DNA of 64,000 nucleotides, from positions 62,001 to 126,000 of the forward strand of contig NZ_JADKPR010000015.1 in assembly GCF_015351475.1 (NCBI RefSeq), written 5' to 3'. The notes beneath the pieces are model-generated. The model had not been told where the DNA came from. It saw nothing but the letters and a program-made list of their open reading frames with translations, and searched no databases. Shown here piece after piece: positions 25,501 through 35,143 of the stretch (positions within the stretch are counted from its first letter, which is position 1; every line of letters starts with the position of its first letter). This DNA is from Flavobacterium sp. HJJ. Lineage in GTDB: Bacteria > Bacteroidota > Bacteroidia > Flavobacteriales > Flavobacteriaceae. Position numbers and translations under genes: made by a program.

Positions 25501-26990
25501 AAAAGTTTCTTTTCAGAAATAATACGATAACCGATACTAAGTTTAAGACAATTGGGACTTTGAACGGGGTAGTGGAGCATAAGAATTTTTCGGATTGGAA
25601 ATTAGATTTGGGTGTAAATTCTAAAAGGCTTCTTGTTCTGGATACTCAGGATAGCGAAGATGCGGCTTATTTTGGAACTGCTTTTATTAACGGAAATGCA
25701 ACAATCAAAGGTCCAGCAAACGGATTGTTCATTAAGGTAGATGCTAAATCTGAAAAAGGCTCTGTTCTCAAAATACCAATAAATAATGCTGAAAGTGTAA
25801 GTGAAAACAGTTTTATTCATTTCATAACTCCTAAGGAAAAATTCAATCTGCAAAAAGGAATTGTTGAAAAGACCAGAAATTATAACGGACTTGAATTAGA
25901 ATTTGATTTGGAAATTACTCCAAATGCGGAAGTGGAAGTGATTTTGGACAGGAATTCTGGACACGGTATGAAAGGCAGGGGTAATGGAAATCTATTGCTT
26001 CAGATAAATACGTTGGGTAAATTTAATATGTATGGCGATTTTTTACCTTATGATGGAACATATAATTTCAAGTATGGCGGATTGATAGATAAAAAATTCA
26101 ATATTAAAAAAGGAGGTTCTATTGTTTGGGAAGGAAACCCTATGAGAGCACAATTAAATCTTGAAGCTGTTTATAAAACATCTGCTAATCCTGCTTTGCT
26201 GCTAGAAAATTCGAATGTTAATAAGAAAATTGATGTTGAAGTTGTAATTGGGATTCATGGCGATTTGGCACATCCGGAACCTGATTTTATGATAGAATTT
26301 CCAACGATTAAAAGTGTAATGAAATCAGAATTGGAGTCTGAGTTATTCGATAAAGATGTTAGGCAGACACAAGCTTTGTATTTGTTATCAACCGGAAGTT
26401 TTTTAAGCAAAGACGGCTCTAGCCAGGCAGTATCATCGAGTTTGTATGAAACCGCTTCTGGGATGCTGGGCAGTATTGTGTCTTCAACAGATGAAAAGTT
26501 TACAATGAATTTTAATTTTGTTTCACCAGATAATAGGCCAAGTTCACAAACAGATGCCCGATTTGAAGCAATTGTTTCTTCAAAAGTTAATGAAAGAATT
26601 ACTATAAACGGAAAAATTGGCGTTCCATTTGGAGGTGTTCATGAATCATCAGTTGTTGGAGATATTGATATTAAATACAGAATGAATGAAGATGGCTCTT
26701 TTAATCTGCATTTCTTTAATAAAGAAAATGATATCAATTATATAGGACAGGATATTGGTTACACACAAGGGGTAGGTATTTCTTATGAGGTAGATTTTGA
26801 TACTTTTAAAGAATTAGTAGATAAGATGTTTAAAAGTAATAAGTTAAACAAAGTAAATACTGCGAAAGTAAAACAAGTTGACAGTGACTCAAATTTTAAC
26901 CCCAATTTTATCAATTTCAAAAAACCTGATGCTCCAAAAGCAGATAAGCCTAAAGTTAATCAAGATGCTGTTCTTCCAGAAGAAGATTAG
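22551..26990 (+). CDS. tamB: TamB-family translocation/assembly protein
   Basis: A very long envelope protein (1479 residues). An N-terminal membrane anchor is followed by a beta-rich repeat region and a C-terminal DUF490-type domain (SIVWEGNPMRAQLNLEAVYKTS and SLYETASGMLGSIVSS). It is thought to bridge inner and outer membrane, in outer-membrane protein assembly or lipid transfer. No ATG lies near the real start: the first allowed start is TTG at 22551, but the same frame carries basic residues and more of the anchor back to a CTG at 22491 (RIKKIKKIVFRTF), so the true N-terminus may be about 20 residues longer. A C-terminal tail is rich in Lys and Asp. Confidence 0.88.
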   Translation: MLVLFIAITTPFVQTKLAKYFMESMNDDFGIHMNVDEVQLTLFGGVKLKKVLIIDHHKDTLIYTKRINTSILGFKKMLDGDLIFNDVALDGVLFNLKTYKKEKKTNLDYFVDAFGKSKTPSKKHFLLTATSVDLSNGRFILTDENHTTPVSVDFTRLKISLTNFKVYGPEVYANIQKMSFLDHRGVYIKNLKGNYSFTQQHMILDKMELKTEESSIKGYAALNYEIEDFSDFVNKVEFDFKFKSAKIASNDVRCFYDELGKNRVFRLRSHITGPLNNLKLLDLSLNDNRGTRLIGFINFKNLLGNKDQKFYMNGKFDHLNSDYDDLAGILPNVLGKRLPVILKKLGKVSLVGNTQLTTTSIHANLTAKTDLGAVTSKFIINDMNQSDKAVYKGYVVLHDFNVGNLLDNKNLSQVSLNLDVDGKGFSEKYLDTALKGEISRFAYNGYDYKNIKINGNFKLPLYKGSIIVNDPNLKMNFDGLVNLSKKESQYDFQIKIDNAQLHKLNFVSDTISQFKGDAIVNVQGNSIENLHGNIYINNAVYVNPKNTYQFNDFNLNSSFDEKRIRTIKITAPDITNGTIIGKFKFAELKGLISNSLGSLYTNYRPVKVRKGQFLKFNFEVYNKIVEVFFPEMKISENTVVKGIINSDNNEFKFNFNSPTITAADNSFDNIRVAIDNKNPLYNAYIELDSIKTKMYKIRDFSLINVTSKDTLFFRTEFKGGSKGNDYFNLDLYHTIDKDNKNVVGFSKSEIKLKNSLWFLNESNSPNNRVVFDKKLTEFKFDDFLLSNKDQEIKLNGEIKGSSYKDINIEFKDFDIDELTSAQKSFAINGNLNGKINFNQNKNVYKPTASLIVDNLKVNNYDLGVLKFDIKGDEEFKKFTLYSTIENKDFESFSADGNFEIINKETLFDLNLKFDRFNLATLSSLGGDVISNIRGVVSGNATIGGSVKKPDINGRLFVNNGGLSIPYLNVDYALKDRTIIDLTDEKFLFRNNTITDTKFKTIGTLNGVVEHKNFSDWKLDLGVNSKRLLVLDTQDSEDAAYFGTAFINGNATIKGPANGLFIKVDAKSEKGSVLKIPINNAESVSENSFIHFITPKEKFNLQKGIVEKTRNYNGLELEFDLEITPNAEVEVILDRNSGHGMKGRGNGNLLLQINTLGKFNMYGDFLPYDGTYNFKYGGLIDKKFNIKKGGSIVWEGNPMRAQLNLEAVYKTSANPALLLENSNVNKKIDVEVVIGIHGDLAHPEPDFMIEFPTIKSVMKSELESELFDKDVRQTQALYLLSTGSFLSKDGSSQAVSSSLYETASGMLGSIVSSTDEKFTMNFNFVSPDNRPSSQTDARFEAIVSSKVNERITINGKIGVPFGGVHESSVVGDIDIKYRMNEDGSFNLHFFNKENDINYIGQDIGYTQGVGISYEVDFDTFKELVDKMFKSNKLNKVNTAKVKQVDSDSNFNPNFINFKKPDAPKADKPKVNQDAVLPEED

Positions 26991-27308
26991 TTTATAAGTT
27001 GTTGTTTTTTAGTGTATTGTTTGTTTTTTTGTGGATTTTATTAATTTTGCTTTTATTTCAATTTTGGATCTTTATTTTTATATCTAAAAAATGAATTTTT
27101 ATTGTTTTTTAGAAAATGAATTTATAAAGAAAATTAATCCTACATCCAGCATTATAGTTTAAAAAAAGGAATTAATTACAAGCTTTTTTCTAATAGAGAA
27201 AACTTATCAACGAAAACGTTTGAATTTCAGTTATTTTATTAAAATCTTAGAAAGCACCCCTAAAATATCTTTGATATTTGCTAAATTTACACTTTAATAC
27301 TTAAAAAA
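26991..27308. other. Intergenic stretch upstream of pfkA
   Basis: A 318-bp AT-rich gap. A -7-like box TATCTTTG lies at 27266-27273, about 35 bases before the pfkA ATG. GAAAACGTTTGA at 27212-27223 is 10 of 12 bases like the perfect palindrome before the SusC gene. I see no gene. Confidence 0.45.
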
Positions 27309-28295
27309 ATGTCAAAAACAATAAAAAAGATAGGTGTACTTACATCTGGAGGAGACTCTCCAGGTATGAATGCCGCCATTCGTTCTGTTGTTCGAACGTG
27401 CGCTTTTCATAACATAGGATGTGTTGGTATTTATAGAGGCTATCAAGGAATGATTGAAGGGGATTTTAAAGAAATGGGACCCCGAAGTGTAAATAACATT
27501 GTAAATAAAGGAGGAACTATTTTAAAATCGGCAAGGTCCATGGATTTTAAAACTCCGGAAGGACGTGCAAAAGCACACAAGAACCTTGTAAAAGCAGGTA
27601 TTGATGCTTTAGTGGTTATTGGAGGCGATGGTTCTTTCACTGGAGCTTTAATTTTTAATTCGGAGTATGATTTTCCAGTAATGGGAATTCCGGGAACGAT
27701 TGATAATGATATATATGGTACAAGCCATACATTAGGTTATGATACCGCTCTGAATACAGTTGTAGATGTAATTGATAAAATTCGTGATACAGCAAGTTCT
27801 CATAATAGATTATTTCTTATTGAAGTAATGGGGCGTGATGCAGGCCATATAGCATTGAATGCCGGTATTGGTGCCGGTGCTGAAGAAATTCTTATTCCTG
27901 AAGAAGATTTGGGATTAGACCGTTTATTGGATTCTCTGCGAAAAAGTAAAGCAGCAGGAAAATCATCAAGTATAGTGGTAATCGCAGAAGGTGATAAAAT
28001 AGGTAAAACTGTTTTTGAGCTTAAAGATTATGTTGAGAATAATTTTCCAGAATATGATGTACGCGTATCAGTATTAGGACACATGCAACGTGGTGGTGCA
28101 CCATCGTGTTTTGACAGGGTTTTAGCGAGTCGTTTGGGGGTAAAAGCTGTTGAATGTTTATTAGAAGGTAAATCTAATTATATGGTTGGTTTATTGGCAG
28201 ATAAAATTGAACTTACACCTTTAGAACAAGCAATCAAAGGACATACAGAAATTGATCAGGAATTACTTCGTGTGTCAGATATTATGTCAATTTAA
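27309..28295 (+). CDS. pfkA: ATP-dependent 6-phosphofructokinase
   Basis: Phosphorylates fructose 6-phosphate in glycolysis. Motifs: GVLTSGGDSPGMNAA at the start (ATP binding), GGDGSFTGA, GIPGTIDNDI (substrate and catalytic Asp) and EVMGRDAGH. The 328 residues fit a bacterial ATP-PFK; the GGDGS form fits ATP rather than pyrophosphate use. It is followed 46 bases later by gap, so two glycolytic genes are paired. Confidence 0.96.
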   Translation: MSKTIKKIGVLTSGGDSPGMNAAIRSVVRTCAFHNIGCVGIYRGYQGMIEGDFKEMGPRSVNNIVNKGGTILKSARSMDFKTPEGRAKAHKNLVKAGIDALVVIGGDGSFTGALIFNSEYDFPVMGIPGTIDNDIYGTSHTLGYDTALNTVVDVIDKIRDTASSHNRLFLIEVMGRDAGHIALNAGIGAGAEEILIPEEDLGLDRLLDSLRKSKAAGKSSSIVVIAEGDKIGKTVFELKDYVENNFPEYDVRVSVLGHMQRGGAPSCFDRVLASRLGVKAVECLLEGKSNYMVGLLADKIELTPLEQAIKGHTEIDQELLRVSDIMSI

Positions 28296-28326
28296 AATAA
28301 AAGAAAGAAAAGTAAAATAAATATAA

Positions 28327-29346
<1,020 letters not shown>

Positions 29347-29360
29347 TATTTATATTTTTA

Positions 29361-29400
29361 CAAGATCCCATTAAGTGAAATTAATGGGATCTTGTTGTTT
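29361..29400 (+). terminator. Terminator after gap
   Basis: A perfect 14-bp stem (29361-29374 with 29381-29394) with a 6-base loop GTGAAA, followed by TTGTTTTG. Confidence 0.88.
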
Positions 29401-29470
29401 TGTTTCATTTGATATTTGTTAAAACATCAATGAACAATAAAAAAAATAAACCAAATAAACCAAATTAAAT

Positions 29471-30322
29471 ATGAAATTAATAGTTGATAGTGGTTCTACT
29501 AAAGCAGATTGGATTGCGATAGATGACGATGGAAAAGTAATGTTTACAACACAAACATTAGGCTTAAATCCAGAAATTCTTAACAGCGACGAAATTCTGG
29601 CTCGTATAGACGATCGTTTTGACATAAAACAAAATAAAAAAACAGCGACCCATTTATTTTTCTATGGTGCGGGCTGTGGTACTGATAGAATGAAAAGCAT
29701 GCTTAGCGAAGCTTTTAAATCTTATTTTTCTAATGCAATTGTAGTTGTAGAAGAGGATACATATGCTGCTGTTTTTGCAACAACACCAAAAGGAGAAGAA
29801 GCAATCGTATGTATTTTAGGTACAGGTTCTAACTGCAGCTATTTTGACGGCAAGGTTTTAGAACAAAGAGTTCAGTCATTGGGTTATATCGTAATGGATG
29901 ACTGTAGCGGTAATGTTTTTGGAAAAGAATTAATTAGAAAATACTATTTCAATAAAATGCCAAAAGAATTGGCTGAAGCATTTGAAAAAGAATATAATTT
30001 GGACCCGGATTTTATTAAAAATAAATTATATAAAGAACCAAATCCAAATGCTTATCTTGCAACTTTTGCTAAATTTTTGATTCAGAATAAAGAACATGAA
30101 TTTTGCCGCAAGATAATTTTTAAAGGGATGAAATCTTTTATTAAAAATTATGTCAAGCAGTTTGAAAACTGCAAAGAAGTACCAGTAAATTTTGTAGGTT
30201 CTATCGCTTTTTATTTAAAAGAAGAACTTGCTGAAATTTTTGAAAAATACGAACTGCAGTTAGGTAATGTACTTAGGAGACCTATTGATGGTTTGATTGC
30301 TTATCACGTAGCTAATAAATAA
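29471..30322 (+). CDS. BadF/BadG-type ATPase, N-acetylglucosamine kinase-like
   Basis: An ASKHA-fold kinase of 283 residues. The phosphate-1 motif is LIVDSGSTKADW and the second is ILGTGSNCSYFDG; a metal-binding region DDCSGNVFGKEL follows. It resembles the bacterial N-acetylglucosamine kinases of the BcrAD/BadFG family, so a role in amino-sugar recycling is likely. It is separated from mgsA by 3 bases and probably cotranscribed. The exact sugar cannot be read from the sequence. Confidence 0.78.
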   Translation: MKLIVDSGSTKADWIAIDDDGKVMFTTQTLGLNPEILNSDEILARIDDRFDIKQNKKTATHLFFYGAGCGTDRMKSMLSEAFKSYFSNAIVVVEEDTYAAVFATTPKGEEAIVCILGTGSNCSYFDGKVLEQRVQSLGYIVMDDCSGNVFGKELIRKYYFNKMPKELAEAFEKEYNLDPDFIKNKLYKEPNPNAYLATFAKFLIQNKEHEFCRKIIFKGMKSFIKNYVKQFENCKEVPVNFVGSIAFYLKEELAEIFEKYELQLGNVLRRPIDGLIAYHVANK

Positions 30323-30325
30323 AAT

Positions 30326-30700
30326 ATGGAGATAGCAATAATTGCACATGACGGGAAAAAAGAAGATATTGTAAAATTCTTAATTAAAAACCGTGAATTG
30401 TTACAACAGGAAAAAATACAATTTATAGCAACAGGAACAACGGGAGGCAGAGCCGAAGCCGAAGGTTTTAAAGTCAGAAGAATGCTCTCTGGTCCTTTAG
30501 GAGGTGATGCTCAGATTGCAGGGAGAGTTGCAGAAGGAAAGACTCAAATGGTTTTGTTTTTTAAAGACCCACTGTCAAGCCATCCGCACGAAGCTGATGT
30601 TAATATGCTTATCCGTGTCTGCGATGTTCATAATGTGCCGTTGGCTACAAACGAAGCAACAGCACAATTATTGATTAATGCTATAGCACTGCAATCATAG
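30326..30700 (+). CDS. mgsA: Methylglyoxal synthase
   Basis: Converts dihydroxyacetone phosphate to methylglyoxal and phosphate, a bypass of lower glycolysis under phosphate limitation. All short motifs are present: IAHDGKKED at the start, ATGTTGG, SGPLGGDAQI and DPLSSHPHEADV with the catalytic Asp. The 124 residues are somewhat shorter than the E. coli enzyme (152), as in many Bacteroidota. Its 3' end overlaps the convergent ridA gene by 20 bases. Confidence 0.94.
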   Translation: MEIAIIAHDGKKEDIVKFLIKNRELLQQEKIQFIATGTTGGRAEAEGFKVRRMLSGPLGGDAQIAGRVAEGKTQMVLFFKDPLSSHPHEADVNMLIRVCDVHNVPLATNEATAQLLINAIALQS

Positions 30701-31061
30701 ATATTTCTACATTTACATTTTTCGGCAGACATGCCACTTGAACCGTTTCACGAGCTGGAGCGGTTTTTTCGTTAAAATAAGATCCGTAAACGGTATTAAT
30801 ACTGCCAAAATCATTCATATTCATGATGAAAATAGAAGTTTTTACAACATTTTCAAAAGTCATTCCGGCAGCTTCTAAAACCGCTTTCATATTTTCCATG
30901 ACTTGCTTCGTTTCCAATTCGATAGTGTCTGTCACTAATTCCATCGTTGCAGGATTAAGTGCAATTTGACCGGATGTGTATAAAGTATTTCCTGTCAGAA
31001 CAGCTTGATTGTATGGGCCAATTGGAGCTGGCGCTTTTTCAGTGTAAATTATTGTTTTCAT
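30681..31061 (-). CDS. ridA: RidA family enamine/imine deaminase
   Basis: Hydrolyses reactive enamine and imine products of PLP enzymes. The 126 residues begin MKTIIYTEKAPAPIGPYNQAV and include SGQIALNPATMELV; the arginine in ARETVQVACLPKNVNVEISMIAVL is the carboxylate-binding residue of the family. The gene converges on mgsA and overlaps it by 20 bases, so the two transcripts have complementary 3' ends. Confidence 0.9.
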   Translation of the reverse strand: MKTIIYTEKAPAPIGPYNQAVLTGNTLYTSGQIALNPATMELVTDTIELETKQVMENMKAVLEAAGMTFENVVKTSIFIMNMNDFGSINTVYGSYFNEKTAPARETVQVACLPKNVNVEISMIAVL

Positions 31062-31250
31062 TTATAATTAGATTTTTATATTAATGTTAATTCAGATACA
31101 ATGTGGAATTAAGTGTTTTTAATAAAAATGGTAAATTCTCCATACATACTTTTTTAGTATAAAGTAAATAGACAGTAATTCAGTAACGACTAAATGTATT
31201 AATTATTAATCGTTTTGCTATTAGCTGTAATTGTAATTTAAATAAAAAAT

Positions 31251-33998
31251 CTAGAAATTTTGATTTCTTTTTTCCCATTTAATATCGCTGAGAACACCAG
31301 ATTTGATTCCAATAAAGAAATTCCAAGTTGCATTTTGTCCAAAAGGAGTCCAGTTAAAATCCATTCTCCAGCTCATTAAATCTCTTTCAAAACGCAATTG
31401 AGTAAAAGTAACGCCTTTTTGAACAAAATCAAAACCAGTTGAAATACCAGCTTTCCACTTTGGTGTTAAATCGGTATTGGCTGAAATCATAATGGAATTC
31501 CCTGTTATTTTTTTCTCTCTATTGCTGTTTCCATATGTAAGAGAATAGGCAAATGTCATGTCCCAAGGCAATTTAGATCTAAAAAATTCGGTAACGGCAT
31601 CTTCACTTTTATCATCGTCATCAGTAAACTGGCTGTTTTTTCGATAACTTCCGGTGTCAATATCAGAACCAAATAAATCATCTTCCCGGCCTCCATTTCT
31701 TTCGGCCTGCGAATCTTTTTTCTTTTTTTTCTCTCCTCTGCTTGACAGGGAATAATTCATAGTCAAATTGGCACTTGTCATTCTAAAAAGACTGCCTCCA
31801 TTGTTAATATTGAAAGTATTTATTCTATTTCCACCATTATCAATCGCATAAGGATCCAAGGTTGTTCCAAAATTAGCCCCCAATTTATTATCGAAGAATT
31901 GAGTTCCACCGCTTATCCTTACAGGAGCCCATGCAAGTGTTTTGGCATTGGCATCATAACTGGTAGAAAGATTTAGATTGTTTAACAGCATTATCTTTTT
32001 CGGCTCGGTTTTGGTGGTATCCTTATCTGCAACTTTTGCTTCAAAAGTATTACTAAGGTTGAATCCAAATGAATTGGAGCTATTAAGACCGGGCGCACCG
32101 TACATACCGCCTTCAAATCGAGTGTAATCTTTCTGCATACCGCCACTTCCGTCGATTGCGTAGGTGTCATAGTATTTTTCAAAACTAGGAGCGTAGCTAT
32201 GAGAAATTGCGGGTCTCATTACGTGTCTGATTGACTGTATTTTTTTATCAGCTCCAAAATTAAAAGTTCCGTAAATGGTTGTTCCAATACTAGTTGATGA
32301 AGAATATGTTCTAAAAGCATCAAACCCTTTTACTTCGTTAGTAACTACTGTAGCTAATTGATTGTCGTAATGTTTTTCGATAGTTTTAAAATACCAGACT
32401 TCATCATAATTTAAAGAGGTAGAAACACTAAAATATTTGAAAACTTTAAAGTTGGTGCTTAACGGAATGGAATGCTGGAATCCAATATCAGCATTTTGGA
32501 ACATTTCAGGTTTAAAAAATAATGAATCGGTTGTCTTAAAGCTGTTTTTTCCGTTTAAGTTGTACTGTAAATTAATGTTCTTGAAAAAACCTTTTTTCGT
32601 GCCGTCACTTTTTGCAAACGGATACACACGGTCTACGCTAAACTGCAGTGTAGGAAGAGTCATGTTGATTTCTTTTGTATTGGTATTCTGAGAGTGAGTT
32701 GCTGTAAGTGATATTCTGCTTTCTGGTACAGAATGAAATACTGTGCTATATGATATTGACGAACTCAATGAATTATTTAAAGAAGAACCTACATTGACTT
32801 GATTAATAGTTCTTTTGAAATATTCACTGCTCCCTAGATTCACCGAAGCAGAAAATGTTGAATTTGGATTGGCTTTTGAATCCTGTGAGTGAGACCATTG
32901 AATGTTGTAGATCTTTGTTTTAGAATAATCTGGATAACCTCTTTCGCTGACTATGTTATTTTCGTATCTAATATTAATGTTTCCTTGAAAATTGTATCTT
33001 TTAGCATAAGACGACTGCATTCCCAAAGCGTAACTTCCATTGGTGTAGTAATCTCCAACAACAGTTAGATTGTAATGATCGCTTAGCGCAAAATAATATC
33101 CTCCATTCTGTAATGAAAAACCCTTGGTGTTTGAATCGTTATAGGAAGGCAGAATAATTCCGGAAACACTCGTTTCTTTTGATAAAGGGAAATAGGCAAA
33201 AGGCATGTATATTGGCGTTGGCACACCTGCAATTACCATGTAAGTGGAACCTGTAATTATTTTTTTTCCCGGAATGAATTTTATCTTATTGGTTTGAAAA
33301 TAATATTCAGGATTGTCAACATCTTTGGCGGTAGTAAATCTTGCGCCTTTAAGGAAGTATACGGAATCATTTTCTTTTTTAGTAATAGCAGCTTTTACAT
33401 TGAATTCCCCTTGAGTAGTTCTTGAATTCCAGATTAAAGCCTTTTTTGTTTTGAAATTAAAACGGATAGAATCTGGTTCAATGACATTCGAACCTTGTTT
33501 GAAATTTGGAAACTGAGTATAGTTGCCTAGGGAATCTTTAATCCGGCCAGCATATACCTCGTTTTTCTCATAATCCATGACAATGATACCCGATTTCAAT
33601 TCAATATCCTCATAGTACAATTCAGCTTTATTGTACAAAGTCATGAGTTTTTTCTTTTTCTCAATTTTCTGGTAATCTTGGGCTGTGTATTTTACCTGTC
33701 CGTTCAGGAAAACTTTTTTAACTTTTATTGTGTCTAATTTGACTGTATCTTTTGGTGTTTCAGCTTCAGTGTTTTTATCTGCCGTATCATTAACAGGTTT
33801 TTTAACTTCTTGTTTATTAGGAGTAATAGAAGTTTGTTTCTTTTTTATATCTTGAGAATATAAATTAGAACAGCCTAGAGATAGGAAAATTGATAATAAA
33901 ACGATATTAAATAAGTTTGTATGCAAAGGTTTAAATACTATTTTTGTAAAATGAAGATAGGAATATATTTGAGCCAAAATTACTATATTTTTCGGCAA
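31251..33998 (-). CDS. lptD: LptD-like outer-membrane LPS assembly protein
   Basis: A large outer-membrane beta-barrel (up to 915 residues) with an N-terminal OstA-like part (about 95-250) and a long strand-rich C-terminus, as in Bacteroidota LptD. It inserts LPS into the outer leaflet with the LptE lipoprotein. The frame opens with TTG at 33998, but a -7 box TAATTTTG lies at 33975-33982 inside it, so translation may start later: TTG at 33926 would give MHTNLFNIVLLSIFLSLG, a good signal peptide. A charged loop with RGEKKKKKD occurs near residue 755. Divergent from the amidase gene, 55 bases apart. Confidence 0.83.
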   Translation of the reverse strand: MPKNIVILAQIYSYLHFTKIVFKPLHTNLFNIVLLSIFLSLGCSNLYSQDIKKKQTSITPNKQEVKKPVNDTADKNTEAETPKDTVKLDTIKVKKVFLNGQVKYTAQDYQKIEKKKKLMTLYNKAELYYEDIELKSGIIVMDYEKNEVYAGRIKDSLGNYTQFPNFKQGSNVIEPDSIRFNFKTKKALIWNSRTTQGEFNVKAAITKKENDSVYFLKGARFTTAKDVDNPEYYFQTNKIKFIPGKKIITGSTYMVIAGVPTPIYMPFAYFPLSKETSVSGIILPSYNDSNTKGFSLQNGGYYFALSDHYNLTVVGDYYTNGSYALGMQSSYAKRYNFQGNINIRYENNIVSERGYPDYSKTKIYNIQWSHSQDSKANPNSTFSASVNLGSSEYFKRTINQVNVGSSLNNSLSSSISYSTVFHSVPESRISLTATHSQNTNTKEINMTLPTLQFSVDRVYPFAKSDGTKKGFFKNINLQYNLNGKNSFKTTDSLFFKPEMFQNADIGFQHSIPLSTNFKVFKYFSVSTSLNYDEVWYFKTIEKHYDNQLATVVTNEVKGFDAFRTYSSSTSIGTTIYGTFNFGADKKIQSIRHVMRPAISHSYAPSFEKYYDTYAIDGSGGMQKDYTRFEGGMYGAPGLNSSNSFGFNLSNTFEAKVADKDTTKTEPKKIMLLNNLNLSTSYDANAKTLAWAPVRISGGTQFFDNKLGANFGTTLDPYAIDNGGNRINTFNINNGGSLFRMTSANLTMNYSLSSRGEKKKKKDSQAERNGGREDDLFGSDIDTGSYRKNSQFTDDDDKSEDAVTEFFRSKLPWDMTFAYSLTYGNSNREKKITGNSIMISANTDLTPKWKAGISTGFDFVQKGVTFTQLRFERDLMSWRMDFNWTPFGQNATWNFFIGIKSGVLSDIKWEKRNQNF
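33975..33982 (-). promoter_or_regulatory. -7 box inside the 5' end of the lptD frame
   Basis: The minus strand reads TAATTTTG, an exact TAnnTTTG. If used, transcription begins near 33968 and excludes the upstream TTG start. Confidence 0.45.
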
Positions 33999-34053
33999 AA
34001 ATAATCAAAACATAAATTTATAATAGAACTGTTGTAATAAAATTAACTATTAG

Positions 34054-34914
34054 ATGGATATAACAAAAAAAATGAAAATTGCATTCACATTTTTAATACT
34101 GCTATTTGTGGGCAATATTTATGGGCAATCCAATAATTTTAAAGTTACTCTAGATGCAGGTCACGGCGATCATGATTTTGGAGCTGTTTATAGCGGAAGA
34201 ATCGAGAAAAACATTGCATTGGCTATAGTATTAAAAGTGGGCAGAATTTTAGAATCTTATCCTAAAGTAGAAGTGATTTACACCAGAAAAACAGATGTTT
34301 TTATTGATTTAGTAGAAAGAGCCAATATTGCAAATAGAGCCGATTCAAATATTTTTGTTTCCATTCATTGTAATGCAAATAAAAATACTGCTGCAGACGG
34401 TACCGAAACCTATGTTATGGGTATGAATAAAATTGCTTCGAATCTGGAGGCTGCAAAAAAGGAAAATGCGGTAATTACCCTGGAAAAAGATTATAAGAAA
34501 AAGTACGAAGGATTTGATCCAAACTCTCCGGAAACAATGATTGGGATGACTTTGATGCAGGAAGAATATTTAGAAAACAGTATTTCATTGGCTAGCAAGG
34601 TAGAAGATGCTTTTGCCTTATTAGGAAAAAAATTGCGTCATGGAGGAGTAAAACAGGCTCCTTTTATGGTTTTGCACAAAGCATATATGCCTAGAGTTTT
34701 GGTTGAAACAGGTTTTATTTCTAATCCGGCTGAAGGTGACCTGCTTAATTCAGAACAAGGGCAGGATGATATTGCTAAAGCAATTGCGAATGCTATTATT
34801 GGTTACAAGAATGAATATTTTGGAGATGGAGGTACAGAAACCTTTGAAGAAAAACCATCACAGATACTTAATGAAAATCCTGTAAAAACTAATGAAACAC
34901 CAGGTAATAATTAA
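34054..34914 (+). CDS. N-acetylmuramoyl-L-alanine amidase, SPOR domain lost
   Basis: A zinc amidase (Amidase_3) of 286 residues that cleaves the peptide from peptidoglycan glycan. Signal peptide MKIAFTFLILLFVGNIYGQ follows six residues after the first ATG. Metal and catalytic residues: DAGHGDHDFG (His), RIEKNIAL (Glu), SIHCNANKN (His) and VETGFISN (Glu). It ends at LNENPVKTNETPGNN, just before decayed DNA that still resembles the SPOR domain of the next gene. It appears to be one member of a tandem duplication that lost its C-terminus. Confidence 0.9.
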   Translation: MDITKKMKIAFTFLILLFVGNIYGQSNNFKVTLDAGHGDHDFGAVYSGRIEKNIALAIVLKVGRILESYPKVEVIYTRKTDVFIDLVERANIANRADSNIFVSIHCNANKNTAADGTETYVMGMNKIASNLEAAKKENAVITLEKDYKKKYEGFDPNSPETMIGMTLMQEEYLENSISLASKVEDAFALLGKKLRHGGVKQAPFMVLHKAYMPRVLVETGFISNPAEGDLLNSEQGQDDIAKAIANAIIGYKNEYFGDGGTETFEEKPSQILNENPVKTNETPGNN

Positions 34915-35109
34915 GGTGTAATTAAAAAAGAAACTTTGTAATCTATTTAATAAAAACTGTTTTTTTGTTCCGAAAAGCAGTATTGAAATTTAGAAATTTT
35001 TAATAATTACAAATTATTTCACACATTTATGAAGATAATGTCTAATAAATGCATTTTTGGAAGAAATACTGACTATGAAGGCGCAAGGAATCAATTGATG
35101 AATTTATAA
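34915..35109 (+). pseudogene. Fossil SPOR domain following the first amidase
   Basis: In frame with the amidase stop, the DNA reads GVIKKETL, stop, SI, against GTVKKDTLGSI in the second amidase. Near 35020-35055 the nucleotides match again (GATAATGTCTA present in both), and 35051-35109 reads IFGRNTDYEGARNQL against YFYGETSDYENAKNQL. Several stops and at least one frameshift interrupt it. This is a clear relic of the domain that the downstream copy has kept. Confidence 0.8.
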
Positions 35110-35143
35110 CAGAAGTCATATAATTATATTAATTTTTAGAATT

